Notes: a model not told the origin generated them from the sequence alone. A DNA stretch of 64,000 nt from Solibacillus silvestris_B (GCF_051967575.1 NZ_JBQCJW010000013.1:1-64000), one strand, 5' to 3'; counted from the first letter of the stretch, positions 42,981-52,109 are shown. Program-made: numbers and translations.

Positions 42981-45287
42981 ATGGGGATGTTTCAGTTGTT
43001 CGGGAAGGAATTGCAGTTGCTCGCCAATCGGAAAGGCTTGTTGTTTGCATTGATCGGTGTGATGCTAATTCCGATTGTGTATGCAGCGGTGCTATTGTCC
43101 GCTACATGGGGACCGTACGACAATCTTGATAATTTGCCTGTTGCATTTGTCAACAATGATGCAGGCGGTGTATCAAGCGGTCAACCGATTAATGTCGGCA
43201 ATGATTTAATGGAAACATTAAAAGAGAGCAAATCATTGGGTTGGCATTTTGTTACGGAAGAGGAAGCGATGAAAGGGCTGGAAAATCAGGAATATTATTT
43301 AATAGTGGAAGTTCCTGAAGACTTTTCACAAAAAGTAACAACGGTTTTAGATGCAAATCCGCAAGTGCCGGAGCTGCGCTATATTCAAAACGAAGGGCTC
43401 AACTTTATGGGTGCCCAAGTGACGAATAGCGCAGTCGAAAAACTTCGAGAACAACTAGGGGACAAAATTACGGCAACATATGCAAGGACCGTTTTTTCCA
43501 AGTTTACGGATATTGAAACAGGTTTTGCAACAGGGGCTGACGGATCGAAGCAAATTTTGGACGGCACTGAACAATTAGCCGTGGGGACGAACACATTGCT
43601 AGCTTCATTGTCTGAAAAATCGGATGATATTAACCAACTTGCTGCAGGGGCTAAAACAGCAGATGACGGCGCAGGCCAAATTTTATCGGCGATTAATGGG
43701 GGTGCAAATGATATTAATCGTTTAGCATCAGGTTCACGTCAAGTAGCGAATGGTGCGTCACAATTAAAGGGCGGGTCACAACAAGTGCTGGCTGGTCTCA
43801 CTTCGTTAAAGGGCGGCTCAACGGAGATTTACACAGGCTTGCAGCAACTACAGCCAGGCTCTGAAAATTTATTAAATGGTCTGCAACAACTGTCAACAGG
43901 GGCAAATCAACTATATGCAGGGATTGCAATAGGGGATGGCACACAAACAAATCCAGGTTTAGCAAAAGGTTTAACCGAGCTTTCCACTGTGCTGCATTCT
44001 AAGCAGGGGGATATTGAACAAATGGCGCAAGGGGCAACATTATTGCAAAGTTTAGCACAGGCACCTGGCTTGGAAGCATACCGGGAAAACCTATTAGCAT
44101 TAAGCGCGGGACTGAGTGAGCTCGGAGCCGTTTATCCTGTTGCCGTTCAAAGCGCGAACGCATTAAGCAATGGCGCAAATCAGATTGCGCAGTCAATGCC
44201 TGCATTAACATCAGGGCTAGATAACGCAATTGCAGGACAAAATTCAATTGTAGCAGGCATTAGTGCATTGACGGTTGGACAAGAGCGTGCCGTAAATGGC
44301 ATCGATGAACTTATCGCAGGTCAAACCGCATTAGTTTCAGGAGCAACAACATTGGCTGGCGGTGCTTCGCAAGTCGCTAACGGCAATGCATCCTTAACGG
44401 GATCGTGGAATCAATTAGGCACAGGTGTTGCAAGCTTGAAAAATGGCTTAACACAAATTAGCAGCGGAAATGAAACAGTAGCTTTAGGATGGCAAACGAT
44501 GACTGAAGGTGTCACAACATTGAATGATGGGGCAACTCGTCTCCAGGAGGGATCAAGCGAATTAGCGACTGGTTTGGAAGGCGGGCGTGATCAAGTAGCG
44601 GCAATCCGCATTACGGATGAAAATATTGCGATGTTCTCCTCGCCGGTCGCGCTGGCAGGGGAGAAGTTGAATGCATATGAATATTATCGCGATTCAACAG
44701 CACCATATATTTTATCGCTTGCCTTATTTGTAGGGGTGCTTGTATTATCAATGCTTGTCGATTTTAAAAAGCCAGCCGTTTTACCGAAATCAGCGGTTAG
44801 TTGGTTTGTTAGCAAATGGTTGCAATTGGCACTATTCGCAACAATGCAGGCTTTGCTTGTGGCGGTATTTACATTAGTTGTTCTACAGCTAGCTGTTGAC
44901 AATATTCTGATGTATATTTTGTTCGCGGTTTTTGCAAGTATTGTCTTTATGACGATTATATTCTTCTTCGTGTCAGTTGCAGGCCATATCGGACGTTTTG
45001 TTGCACTAGTTTTTGTTGTTGCACAATTATCCATTACCGGCTCAAATTTGCCGATTCCGATGCTTCCTGATAATTTACAGGCAGTTAGTGCATTTTTGCC
45101 ATTCACGTATTCTATTTCCGGTTTTAAATCGGTTATTTCATTAGGCGATTTATCGTTGCTGACATCAAATACAGCGATATTGGCTATCTATTTAATCGGC
45201 GCATCAGTATTGGCGTTCATAGCCTTCGCAGTAAGCTATAAATCAATGACGACGAAATATACACCGGAAATACAGCCGACTGCATAA
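42981..45287 (+). CDS. yhgE: YhgE/Pip-family membrane protein (ABC-2 type permease fold)
   Basis: A 768-residue protein with one N-terminal TM (about 18-40), a long extracytoplasmic region (to about 580) and five or six C-terminal TMs from about 580, the standard YhgE/Pip layout. Segments LANRKGLLFALIGVMLIPI and LPVAFVNNDAGG are characteristic. The external part, about 180-560, is a run of short Gly-centred repeats such as LASGSRQVANGASQLKGG and LTSLKGGSTEIYTGL, probably a long coiled coil. Relatives serve as phage receptors or envelope transport components; exact function unknown. ATG 42981 has AAAAAGGGGG upstream. It is a single-gene unit behind a palindromic operator. Confidence 0.88.
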   Translation: MGMFQLFGKELQLLANRKGLLFALIGVMLIPIVYAAVLLSATWGPYDNLDNLPVAFVNNDAGGVSSGQPINVGNDLMETLKESKSLGWHFVTEEEAMKGLENQEYYLIVEVPEDFSQKVTTVLDANPQVPELRYIQNEGLNFMGAQVTNSAVEKLREQLGDKITATYARTVFSKFTDIETGFATGADGSKQILDGTEQLAVGTNTLLASLSEKSDDINQLAAGAKTADDGAGQILSAINGGANDINRLASGSRQVANGASQLKGGSQQVLAGLTSLKGGSTEIYTGLQQLQPGSENLLNGLQQLSTGANQLYAGIAIGDGTQTNPGLAKGLTELSTVLHSKQGDIEQMAQGATLLQSLAQAPGLEAYRENLLALSAGLSELGAVYPVAVQSANALSNGANQIAQSMPALTSGLDNAIAGQNSIVAGISALTVGQERAVNGIDELIAGQTALVSGATTLAGGASQVANGNASLTGSWNQLGTGVASLKNGLTQISSGNETVALGWQTMTEGVTTLNDGATRLQEGSSELATGLEGGRDQVAAIRITDENIAMFSSPVALAGEKLNAYEYYRDSTAPYILSLALFVGVLVLSMLVDFKKPAVLPKSAVSWFVSKWLQLALFATMQALLVAVFTLVVLQLAVDNILMYILFAVFASIVFMTIIFFFVSVAGHIGRFVALVFVVAQLSITGSNLPIPMLPDNLQAVSAFLPFTYSISGFKSVISLGDLSLLTSNTAILAIYLIGASVLAFIAFAVSYKSMTTKYTPEIQPTA

Positions 45288-45294
45288 ACAAAAA

Positions 45295-45327
45295 ATCCAC
45301 CGAATCTCCATATGAGACGAGGTGGAT
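45295..45327. terminator. Terminator between yhgE and yxcD-like gene
   Basis: ATCCACC (45295-45301) and GGTGGAT (45321-45327) with an inner helix. On the minus strand the stem is followed by TTTTTTG, so it ends the minus-strand unit and may serve yhgE too. Confidence 0.65.
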
Positions 45328-45347
45328 CTTTCGATGCTGCATTTAAT

Positions 45348-45641
45348 TTAAAGCTCTATATGTGCGACCATGCCTTCTTCGTCATCAATGGCAAGAGTGA
45401 TGCGTGCCGACATAGAATCCCGGCCAAGCTGCTCATCGATGTATAGACGCAGCGCCATAATGAAGTTGACTGAATTATAAACTTCTAATTGACCGTTGTA
45501 AAAAGCCTCTGCTGAATATCCGGCGGCATCATCATACATAAGCTCCACTTCAATTTCTTCCGGTGCCGCATTTTTGAATTTTGCGTGAAATAGGCAGACT
45601 GCATTAATTAAATCCTGTTCGAGCAACGTTAGCTTTTCCAC
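45348..45641 (-). CDS. YxcD/DUF2653-like small protein
   Basis: A 97-residue acidic protein with no TM. The segments LTLLEQDLINAVCLFHAKFK and VELMYDDAAGYSAEAFYNG match, from memory, the YxcD (DUF2653) family, of unknown function. The GTG start at 45641 overlaps the end of the preceding gene by 13 bases, so translation is coupled. The ribosome site is AGAGG about 10 bases upstream, within that gene. Confidence 0.65.
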   Translation of the reverse strand: MEKLTLLEQDLINAVCLFHAKFKNAAPEEIEVELMYDDAAGYSAEAFYNGQLEVYNSVNFIMALRLYIDEQLGRDSMSARITLAIDDEEGMVAHIEL

Positions 45642-46090
45642 GTTTCCGTTACCTCTTTTTCTTTTTTGCGCTTAATTAATTGATAAATCTTCACTAAGAA
45701 GAATACAATCGCTGCGATGGCTGCCACGTTTATTAGTAAACCTAAAATATTGCCGAGCATACCCATCCCGGCAAATAAGCTGCCGAATAATAACCCGGCC
45801 AGACCGCCTAGCATCAAGCCTTTCATTAAACCGCCTTTATTAGAGGAAGCTTTGTTTGTGTTATCTTTTTTAGTCGTTGTGCCATTGTTTTGTTTGGCAG
45901 TTGTTGGATTTGTGGCATCATTATTATTCTTTTGAATGTTTGTATTGTTATTGTTTCCGCTAAAGCCCTTTTTACCTGATTTGTATGACTTTGCTTCTAC
46001 TGTCTGTGCATCGTTAGCAAAGAAAAGCGATGTTCCTACACTGGAAAATACAAGTGCGAATGCTAACAATACGGCTGATAATTTCTTCAT
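45629..46090 (-). CDS. Secreted/membrane protein with Gly-rich TM region
   Basis: A 153-residue protein. It has a signal peptide (about 1-31, ending TVEAKS), a low-complexity Asn/Thr/Lys spacer (about 33-85), a glycine-zipper hydrophobic stretch (KGLMLGGLAGLLFGSLFAG), a second TM (about 115-138) and a basic Lys/Arg/Glu tail. The Gly-rich part resembles the start of Tim44-like bacterial proteins, but the Tim44 domain itself is missing. It is encoded immediately upstream of, and overlapping, the yxcD-like gene; the two probably work together. ATG 46090 follows TTGGGGGAAAGAC. Confidence 0.7.
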   Translation of the reverse strand: MKKLSAVLLAFALVFSSVGTSLFFANDAQTVEAKSYKSGKKGFSGNNNNTNIQKNNNDATNPTTAKQNNGTTTKKDNTNKASSNKGGLMKGLMLGGLAGLLFGSLFAGMGMLGNILGLLINVAAIAAIVFFLVKIYQLIKRKKEKEVTETWKS

Positions 46091-46342
46091 GTCTTTCCCC
46101 CAAATAGTCTATTTCTATACTTTACTAGTATATCAAAAAGGGACATGGATAGAAAATAAAAACTCTTTCGAATAATTTTGCATACATTTCTTGAGTGATA
46201 ACAATTGCTTGTAAAAATAACGAAAAATATTGTATTCGTAAAAGTGAAATTGTATGATGAAAAGTACATTTAGACGAAAATTCAGAATTTACATCATTAT
46301 GTGAATAAAAATATCGTCGGAAAAAAATTGGGGGAAGTTAAG

Positions 46343-47326
46343 ATGAGCAAAATTCGTATTGGTATTGTAGGTTACGGAAATTTAGGGCGTGGTGTAGAAG
46401 CGGCAATCAGTCAAAATGCCGATATGGAGTTAGTTGCCGTTTTTACACGACGTGATCCAGCAACTGTTTTGATTCAATCGGTAAATGTACCCGTTTATTT
46501 AGTGGATGACGCGCCAACTTATAAAGACCAAATTGATGTGATGATTTTATGCGGCGGTTCTGCTACAGATTTACCAGAGCAAGTTCCGCATTTCGCACAA
46601 TGGTTTAATACGATTGATAGCTATGATACACATGCGAATATCCCGGCATTTTTTGAAGCGGCGGACGCAGCGGCTCAAAAAAGCGGTACAGTATCGATCA
46701 TATCGGTTGGATGGGATCCGGGGTTATTTTCATTAAATCGTTTATTAGGGGAAACGGTATTACCAGTGGGCAATACATACACATTTTGGGGCGATGGCTT
46801 AAGCCAGGGACACTCGGATGCTGTGCGCCGCATTGCTGGTGTGAAAAAGGCGGTACAGTACACATTGCCAATCCAATCAGCGGTAGAGCGTGTACGAAAT
46901 GGGGAAAACCCGGAGCTGACAACACGTGAAAAACATGCGCGGGATTGCTATGTAGTGTTGGAAGATAGTGTAGATGCAGCACATATTGAAAAAGAAATTA
47001 AAGAAATGCCGAACTATTTTGCTGATTATGATACGACTGTCAACTTCATTACAGAAGCGGAGTTTAATGAAAAACACCAAGGCATGCCCCATGGCGGTTT
47101 TGTAATCCGTTCAGGTCAATCAGGCGAAGGAGATAGACAGATTTTAGAGTTTTCATTAAAGCTTGATTCGAATCCGATGTTCACATCAAGCGTATTAGTT
47201 GCCTATGCCCGTGCAGCTTATAAACTAAGCGAAAAAGGGGAAAAGGGCGCAAAAACAGTGTTTGATATTCCATTTGGCCTGCTTTCGCCAAAATCGCCAG
47301 CAGACTTGCGTAAAGAATTACTGTAA
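46343..47326 (+). CDS. ddh: meso-Diaminopimelate D-dehydrogenase
   Basis: A 327-residue NADPH enzyme that makes meso-diaminopimelate directly from tetrahydrodipicolinate, giving lysine and peptidoglycan precursors. IGIVGYGNLGRGVE is the NADP site. TRRDP, SVGWDPGLFSLNR, FWGDGLSQGHSDAVRRI and MPHGGFVIRSG are family active-site segments. ATG 46343 has TTGGGGGAAG upstream; an in-frame extension to 46301 would begin in AT-rich leader DNA. It is a single gene with its own terminator. Ddh is patchy among Bacillales and fits Planococcaceae. Confidence 0.95.
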   Translation: MSKIRIGIVGYGNLGRGVEAAISQNADMELVAVFTRRDPATVLIQSVNVPVYLVDDAPTYKDQIDVMILCGGSATDLPEQVPHFAQWFNTIDSYDTHANIPAFFEAADAAAQKSGTVSIISVGWDPGLFSLNRLLGETVLPVGNTYTFWGDGLSQGHSDAVRRIAGVKKAVQYTLPIQSAVERVRNGENPELTTREKHARDCYVVLEDSVDAAHIEKEIKEMPNYFADYDTTVNFITEAEFNEKHQGMPHGGFVIRSGQSGEGDRQILEFSLKLDSNPMFTSSVLVAYARAAYKLSEKGEKGAKTVFDIPFGLLSPKSPADLRKELL

Positions 47327-47431
47327 CATATGAAATAAACGAGGCTATCTACTCTGTAAGATTAAGTATAAGTAATTGTACATGATATTATATTCACTAG
47401 AGGCTGGAACATAACTAGTTCCAGTTCAGGC

Positions 47432-47470
47432 AAAAAGGGAAATTGCATGGTGCAATTTCCCTTTTTGTCA
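47432..47470 (+). terminator. Terminator downstream of ddh
   Basis: AAAAAGGGAAATTGC (47432-47446) and GCAATTTCCCTTTTT (47452-47466), a perfect 15-base stem with loop ATGGT. It lies 105 bases past the ddh stop. Confidence 0.85.
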
Positions 47471-47497
47471 TATAATTTGAGAAAATCCGATGAGGAG

Positions 47498-47776
47498 TTA
47501 ACCCCTCGCCGTATATTTCCTTAAATTTGCGGCCATTACTGCCATTCCGATTTCGTGATGCACCTTTGATTTTCCGCGGACATAAAGTCGCATGAAACCC
47601 AAATTAGCTCTCGGGAATCCAAAAACTGGCTCCTCGTCAATTTTACGTTGACGATAGATGGCAAATCTTCTTTTACTTCTTCCACACAATGGGCTACTTG
47701 CTTCAGTTCTTTCATCGGTGGGTGGATACGGAATCGATTGATTGCACGATAGCTTGGCTCATAAGGGATGTTTAAA
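47498..47776 (-). pseudogene. IS1182-family transposase remnant
   Basis: Two pieces of an IS1182-type transposase are joined. The C-terminal end is in one frame (IYRQRKIDEEPVFGFPRANL, then VRGKSKVHHEIGMAVMAANL, to 47498). Upstream, in another frame, is a piece of the N-terminal domain (NIPYEPSYRAINRFRIHPPM, about 47710-47776). The catalytic middle is deleted, so this is a dead relic with an internal deletion and frameshift. The remaining bases between here and 47850 are AT-rich and appear to hold only the promoter of the next gene. Confidence 0.8.
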
Positions 47777-47850
47777 TTTATATATAAAATATGAAACCGA
47801 TTGTATATATCACTCGTAAATATAAGTATTATTAAAAGGGGGGACGTTTT

Positions 47851-48126
47851 ATGGAATTTTCTATACTGGATGCGTTAATATTATTTATCTGTGCGTATTT
47901 ATTGTTCACTGTCTTTGATTTGAGTAATAGGGTCAAAGATATGCAATCTACTTTGAAACAAATGACTAAACAAATAATTTCACCTGATAATCCGATAAAT
48001 AACGAATTAAAACAACTTTTAAAAGAAGGCTCTGATGTCAAGGCGGTAAAAAGAGCAAGAGAACTTTTTGGGCTTTCACTAGTAGAAGCGAAACAATATA
48101 TTGATAAATTAAAAAGTGAAATTTAG
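47851..48126 (+). CDS. Membrane-tethered ribosomal L7/L12 C-domain-like protein
   Basis: A 91-residue protein. An N-terminal TM helix (about 6-23) is followed by a short coiled linker. The C-terminal segment (ELKQLLKEGSDVKAVKRARE, then LFGLSLVEAKQYIDKL) resembles the factor-binding domain of ribosomal L7/L12, where KxVKxxxGLxLxEAK is typical. Related stand-alone proteins exist in Bacillota, and their role is unknown. ATG 47851 has AAAGGGGGGA upstream. It is a single-gene unit with a terminator at 48214, directly after an IS relic. Confidence 0.7.
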   Translation: MEFSILDALILFICAYLLFTVFDLSNRVKDMQSTLKQMTKQIISPDNPINNELKQLLKEGSDVKAVKRARELFGLSLVEAKQYIDKLKSEI

Positions 48127-48213
48127 TGCAATCATTACTATTTCAATTGTATTGTTATACATACCGTTATTAAATAACGTTCCCAAATGAAAGTCTGGCT
48201 ACGTAAAGAAAAG

Positions 48214-48251
48214 CAGCAAACACTCATATGACAGAGTTTGCTGGTTTTTCT
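48214..48251 (+). terminator. Terminator after L7/L12-like gene
   Basis: CAGCAAAC (48214-48221) and GTTTGCTG (48236-48243), followed by GTTTTTCTT. Confidence 0.75.
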
Positions 48252-48399
48252 TATGAACATTATTTCATTTCGAATAAAATAATTGTATTTCAGGCTGTTT
48301 TTATGCGAATTGAATTTTTCTGGCCGGAAATGCTTTTCTTCTATAGATTTGGCACGTATGATAGAATAGATTATTTTTATATAAGAAAGGATGTTTAAT

Positions 48400-48663
48400 G
48401 TGCAGGATAAGCGTTTTGAAATCGCGCATAAAGAAGCATTGATCGGTGTCGTCCTCGTCCTTATAAACTTTGCCATTTGGTTTGGTTTCGCTTATGGGCT
48501 AGGTTCGGATGACCCACTTCAATATAAATATGTTTTAGGCTTTCCAGCATGGTTTTTTTATAGCTGTATCGCCGGAACCATTTTTATGATTGTTTCGATT
48601 TGGGTTGCAATGAAGCTTTTCTTCAAAGATATTTCCCTTGAAGAGGAGGACGAGCATAAATGA
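48400..48663 (+). CDS. yhdT: YhdT-family membrane protein
   Basis: An 87-residue protein with two TM segments (about 12-34 and 46-72) around an aromatic loop (FPAWFFYSC), matching the YhdT/DUF997 family. It is nearly always encoded just before the sodium/pantothenate symporter panF, as here, where the two genes overlap by 4 bases (ATGA). It is probably an accessory subunit, an inference. GTG 48400 is preferred because AAGAAAGG is 9 bases upstream; ATG 48391 directly abuts that site. Confidence 0.88.
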   Translation: MQDKRFEIAHKEALIGVVLVLINFAIWFGFAYGLGSDDPLQYKYVLGFPAWFFYSCIAGTIFMIVSIWVAMKLFFKDISLEEEDEHK

Positions 48664-50108
48664 TGCATTGGCAAGTAATTATTCCGCTCCTACTTTTTCT
48701 CATCATTATTTTTGGTATAGGTATTTGGGCAAATCGTCAAGTGCGCACTTCCAACTCGTTTTTGCAGGAGTACTTTTTAGGCGGCCGTGAAATGGGGGGC
48801 TTCATCCTTGCGATGACGATGATGGCGACATACGGCAGTGCGTCGAGTTTTATCGGAGGGCCGGGGGTTGCCTACAACACAGGGCTCGGCTGGGTACTTC
48901 TTGCAATGGCTCAGCTTCCGGCAGGCTACTTTGTTTTAATGGTGCTTGGCAAGAAGTTTGCGATTGTGTCGCGCCGTATTGAAGCGATCACATTGATCGA
49001 CTTTTTAAAGAAACGATATGACAGTAATACGATCATTATTTTATCGGCAATCAGCATCATTATATTCTTGTTTGCATCGATGACCGCACAATGGGTTGGC
49101 GGTGCGCGCTTAATAGAGTCTTTAACAGGGCTTTCCTACACGAATGCGCTTTTGATTTTCGCTGTTGCGGTATTGGCCTATGTGATTATAGGCGGGTTCC
49201 GTGCAGTGGCATTGACAGATGCGCTGCAGGGCTCGATCATGATTATCGGGACGGTCATTTTATTAGTGGCGACAGTATTTGCCGGTGGCGGGGTTGAAAA
49301 TATTATGCAAAATTTAGTCGCCGAAAACCCCAATTTAGTCTCGCCGTTTGGGGCATCCGGCAATTTAACCCCTTTATATGTTTCGACATTTTGGATTTTA
49401 ATCGGTTTAGGGGTTATCGGTCTGCCGCAAATTGCGGTGCGTGCAATGAGCTATAAAGATTCCAAAAGCTTGCATCGGGCAATTTTAATCGGTACTGTAG
49501 GGATTGGGACAATTATGTTGGGCATGCATTTAATCGGGGTGTTTGCACGTCCGGTCATGCCGGGAATTGAAATTGGGGACAAGGTAATGCCATTATTGAC
49601 ATTGGAAGTATTGCCGCCTGTTTTAGCGGGAATTGTGCTCGCTGCTCCAATGGCCGCCATTATGTCGACCGTAAATGCATTATTAATATTAGTAAGCTCG
49701 ACAGTTGTGAAAGATATTTATTTGAATTATATAAATCCTGAAGCAAGCGATGCCCAAATTAAAACGAGCAGCTTTTGGGTGACGACGGTCATAGGAATTG
49801 CAGTTGTCCTATTCGCGGTAAAGCCGCCGGAATTATTAATAATGCTGAATTTATTCGCATTTGGCGGATTGGAGTCGGCATTTTTATGGAGTGTTGTTTT
49901 TGGTCTTTACTGGAAGAAGGCGAACAAATACGGGGCAATCAGTTCAATGGTAGTCGGGTTGGCGCTTTATATTATTATTTATCAATTTTCCGAGAATATT
50001 TACGGCATGCATTCCGTGACAATTCCGATTATCGCCTCGTTCATCACATTTGTTGCCATCAGCCTAATCGCACAAAAAGTGAAGAAAATAGAGGATTATC
50101 ATTTTTAA
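48660..50108 (+). CDS. panF: Sodium/pantothenate symporter
   Basis: A 482-residue member of the solute:sodium symporter family with about 13 TM helices. EYFLGGREMGGFILAMTMMA, YGSASSFIGGPGVAYNTGLG and IGLPQIAVRAMSYKDS are the conserved SSF segments, and the pairing with yhdT identifies PanF rather than a proline or sugar carrier. It imports pantothenate for coenzyme A. The start overlaps the yhdT stop and has GAGGAGG upstream, so translation is coupled. Confidence 0.92.
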   Translation: MMHWQVIIPLLLFLIIIFGIGIWANRQVRTSNSFLQEYFLGGREMGGFILAMTMMATYGSASSFIGGPGVAYNTGLGWVLLAMAQLPAGYFVLMVLGKKFAIVSRRIEAITLIDFLKKRYDSNTIIILSAISIIIFLFASMTAQWVGGARLIESLTGLSYTNALLIFAVAVLAYVIIGGFRAVALTDALQGSIMIIGTVILLVATVFAGGGVENIMQNLVAENPNLVSPFGASGNLTPLYVSTFWILIGLGVIGLPQIAVRAMSYKDSKSLHRAILIGTVGIGTIMLGMHLIGVFARPVMPGIEIGDKVMPLLTLEVLPPVLAGIVLAAPMAAIMSTVNALLILVSSTVVKDIYLNYINPEASDAQIKTSSFWVTTVIGIAVVLFAVKPPELLIMLNLFAFGGLESAFLWSVVFGLYWKKANKYGAISSMVVGLALYIIIYQFSENIYGMHSVTIPIIASFITFVAISLIAQKVKKIEDYHF

Positions 50109-50137
50109 TTGCAGAAAATTATTTGCTGACATATGGA

Positions 50138-50176
50138 AAAGCCGAGGCTATCATGAATTAGATAGTTTCGGTTTAT
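50138..50176 (+). terminator. Terminator of yhdT-panF
   Basis: AAAGCCGAGGCTATC (50138-50152) and GATAGTTTCGGTTT (50161-50174) pair with one bulge and two G-U pairs; a short T-rich tail follows. Confidence 0.6.
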
Positions 50177-50247
50177 TTGACGTTAGATACTTATTATTAT
50201 AAACTAGGTTACGTAAAGTAACTTATATGGAGATTAAGGTGATTATA

Positions 50248-50982
50248 ATGAAACAATTAATGGCGATTTTAGAAAATAAAATTCAGCTTATCCGAAAAGA
50301 CGAGTGGCAAAACATTGCGTTAGTCGGTCCTGTGAAGCTGCCGATCAAACAAGGTGAATTTGAAGCGACATTCAAATGGTATTCATGGACTGCTGTTAAT
50401 AAAAATCAGACAAAGGGGCAAGTGGTGGAATCCGTCCAGTCGATGAACTTAGCGTTTGGCCAGCAATCCTCGGTATTAGTATACGGGGATTTTGGAAACG
50501 ATGATGATGCACTGATCCGCATGCATAGCATTTGTCATACTGGCGATATATTTGGCTCACAGCGCTGTGATTGCGGCTATCAATTGCATGAATCGATGAA
50601 GATGATCGTTGAACACGGATGTGGAGCAATTTTTTATTTAGCGGATCACGAAGGGCGCGGAATTGGTCTGTTTTCGAAGTCTCTTGCTTATTTGTTGCAG
50701 GAAGAGGCGTATGATACGGTGGAAGCAAATCATGCGCTCGGCTTTGAAGACGATACACGTTCATATGATGATGCGATTCGCGTATTGCAGGCACTGCGCA
50801 TAAAACCAGTGACACTCATTACGAACAATCCGAAAAAACTTGCAGCATTGCAGGCAAGCGGGTTATTGGCTGATGGCCATATTCCTTTATGGGGCGGCCT
50901 AACGGAAACGAATGCACATTATTTGCAAACGAAAGTTCAAAAGTCGGGTCATATCGGCGAAGTGCAAAAGCTGACGGTGTAA
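50248..50982 (+). CDS. ribA: GTP cyclohydrolase II
   Basis: A 244-residue enzyme opening GTP to the diaminopyrimidine precursor of riboflavin. RMHSICHTGDIFGSQRCDCG contains the zinc cysteines. ADHEGRGIGL, EANHALGF and TNNPKK complete the GCH-II signature. It is a stand-alone GCH-II, not fused to the RibB domain, and carries about 40 extra N-terminal residues. ATG 50248 has AAGGTGA 5 bases upstream. No FMN riboswitch was found upstream, unlike Bacillus rib operons. ribD follows immediately and is probably cotranscribed. Confidence 0.92.
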   Translation: MKQLMAILENKIQLIRKDEWQNIALVGPVKLPIKQGEFEATFKWYSWTAVNKNQTKGQVVESVQSMNLAFGQQSSVLVYGDFGNDDDALIRMHSICHTGDIFGSQRCDCGYQLHESMKMIVEHGCGAIFYLADHEGRGIGLFSKSLAYLLQEEAYDTVEANHALGFEDDTRSYDDAIRVLQALRIKPVTLITNNPKKLAALQASGLLADGHIPLWGGLTETNAHYLQTKVQKSGHIGEVQKLTV

Positions 50983-50996
50983 GGAGAATGAAGCGA

Positions 50997-52109
50997 ATGA
51001 AAACAGATCAAGACTACATGCGGCTTGCCCTTCAACTAGCGGCAAGTGCAAAAGGAAATACAAATCCGAACCCGCTAGTAGGAGCCGTTATTGTAAAAGA
51101 CGGGGTGGTCGTAGGTACAGGACTCCATCGTAAAGCCGGAGAACCCCATGCAGAAGTCCATGCTGTTCACATGGCTGGGGAGCATGCAAAAGATGCGACA
51201 ATTTATGTGACACTGGAGCCTTGTTCACATTACGGTAAAACACCGCCTTGTGCGAAGCTTGTAAAGGAAAGTGGGGTAGCCCGTGTCGTTGTGGCAACAG
51301 AAGATCCAAACCCTGAAGTGGCAGGACGCGGCATACAGCTTTTACGAAACGCAGGAATTGAAGTGGATGTCGGTATATTGCAGCAAGAGGCACAAAAACT
51401 AAATGAACGTTTTATTCATAATATGTTAAAGGCGCGCCCATTTGTTTCAGCGAAATTTGCGATGACACTGGATGGCAAAATTTCGACACATAATGGTCAT
51501 TCCCAGTGGATTACGGGTGAAGAGGCGCGTGTCGATGTCCATGAGCTGCGCCACGAGGTGGACGGGATTTTAGTAGGTGTCCAAACGGTATTGAATGATA
51601 ATCCGAAACTTACAACACGCCTTAAAGATGGAAATGGGCGAAATCCTGTGCGTATCGTGTTGGACAGCACATTGAAAACACCAATAAATGCCCACATTGC
51701 GGATACGGCGGAAGCACGGACAATCATCATTGCCGGTCCTGACGCGAGTAGGCAAAAGATGCAAGCTCTCGAAAAACAAGGTGTGGAAATTATCCAAGTC
51801 GCAAAAGGTTCAAATGGCTTAAATATCGAAGCTGCATTGAAGGCTTTATATAAACATGGAATCACCCATTTATTAGTTGAAGGCGGCGGCAATGTCAATG
51901 CATCATTTTTGCGAAGCGGTTTAATCGACCAATATATTGTATATATTGCCCCAAAAGTGTTAGGCGGGAAAAATTCGATCACTCCATTCACAGGCGCCGA
52001 TATTGATATGATTGATGCTGCCTCAAAGCTTGAATTTGATAAAGTAACTCGAATCGGAGAGGATTTGCGCATTATTGCATATCCGAAGAAGGCGAAATCT
52101 GATGAATAG
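50997..52109 (+). CDS. ribD: Bifunctional riboflavin deaminase/reductase RibD
   Basis: A 370-residue enzyme. The N-terminal deaminase domain (about 1-145) has the zinc site HAEVHAV and PCSHYGKTPPCAK. The C-terminal reductase domain (about 147-370) has KFAMTLDGKI, HSQWITGEEAR and LLVEGGGNVNASF. It carries out steps 2 and 3 of riboflavin synthesis. ATG 50997 lies 10 bases after AAGGAG; ATG 50988 is too close. It starts 14 bases after ribA, and its last codons overlap the start of the monooxygenase gene. ribE and ribH are absent. Confidence 0.93.
   Translation: MKTDQDYMRLALQLAASAKGNTNPNPLVGAVIVKDGVVVGTGLHRKAGEPHAEVHAVHMAGEHAKDATIYVTLEPCSHYGKTPPCAKLVKESGVARVVVATEDPNPEVAGRGIQLLRNAGIEVDVGILQQEAQKLNERFIHNMLKARPFVSAKFAMTLDGKISTHNGHSQWITGEEARVDVHELRHEVDGILVGVQTVLNDNPKLTTRLKDGNGRNPVRIVLDSTLKTPINAHIADTAEARTIIIAGPDASRQKMQALEKQGVEIIQVAKGSNGLNIEAALKALYKHGITHLLVEGGGNVNASFLRSGLIDQYIVYIAPKVLGGKNSITPFTGADIDMIDAASKLEFDKVTRIGEDLRIIAYPKKAKSDE

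Noticed and set aside
43500..44640. Repetitive DNA inside yhgE as a tandem-repeat locus
   Set aside because: The repeats are at protein level (Gly-centred coiled-coil units) and diverged in DNA, as usual for this family.
50109..50247. FMN riboswitch upstream of ribA
   Set aside because: None of the conserved FMN aptamer segments could be found in the 140 bases; only a panF terminator hairpin is present.
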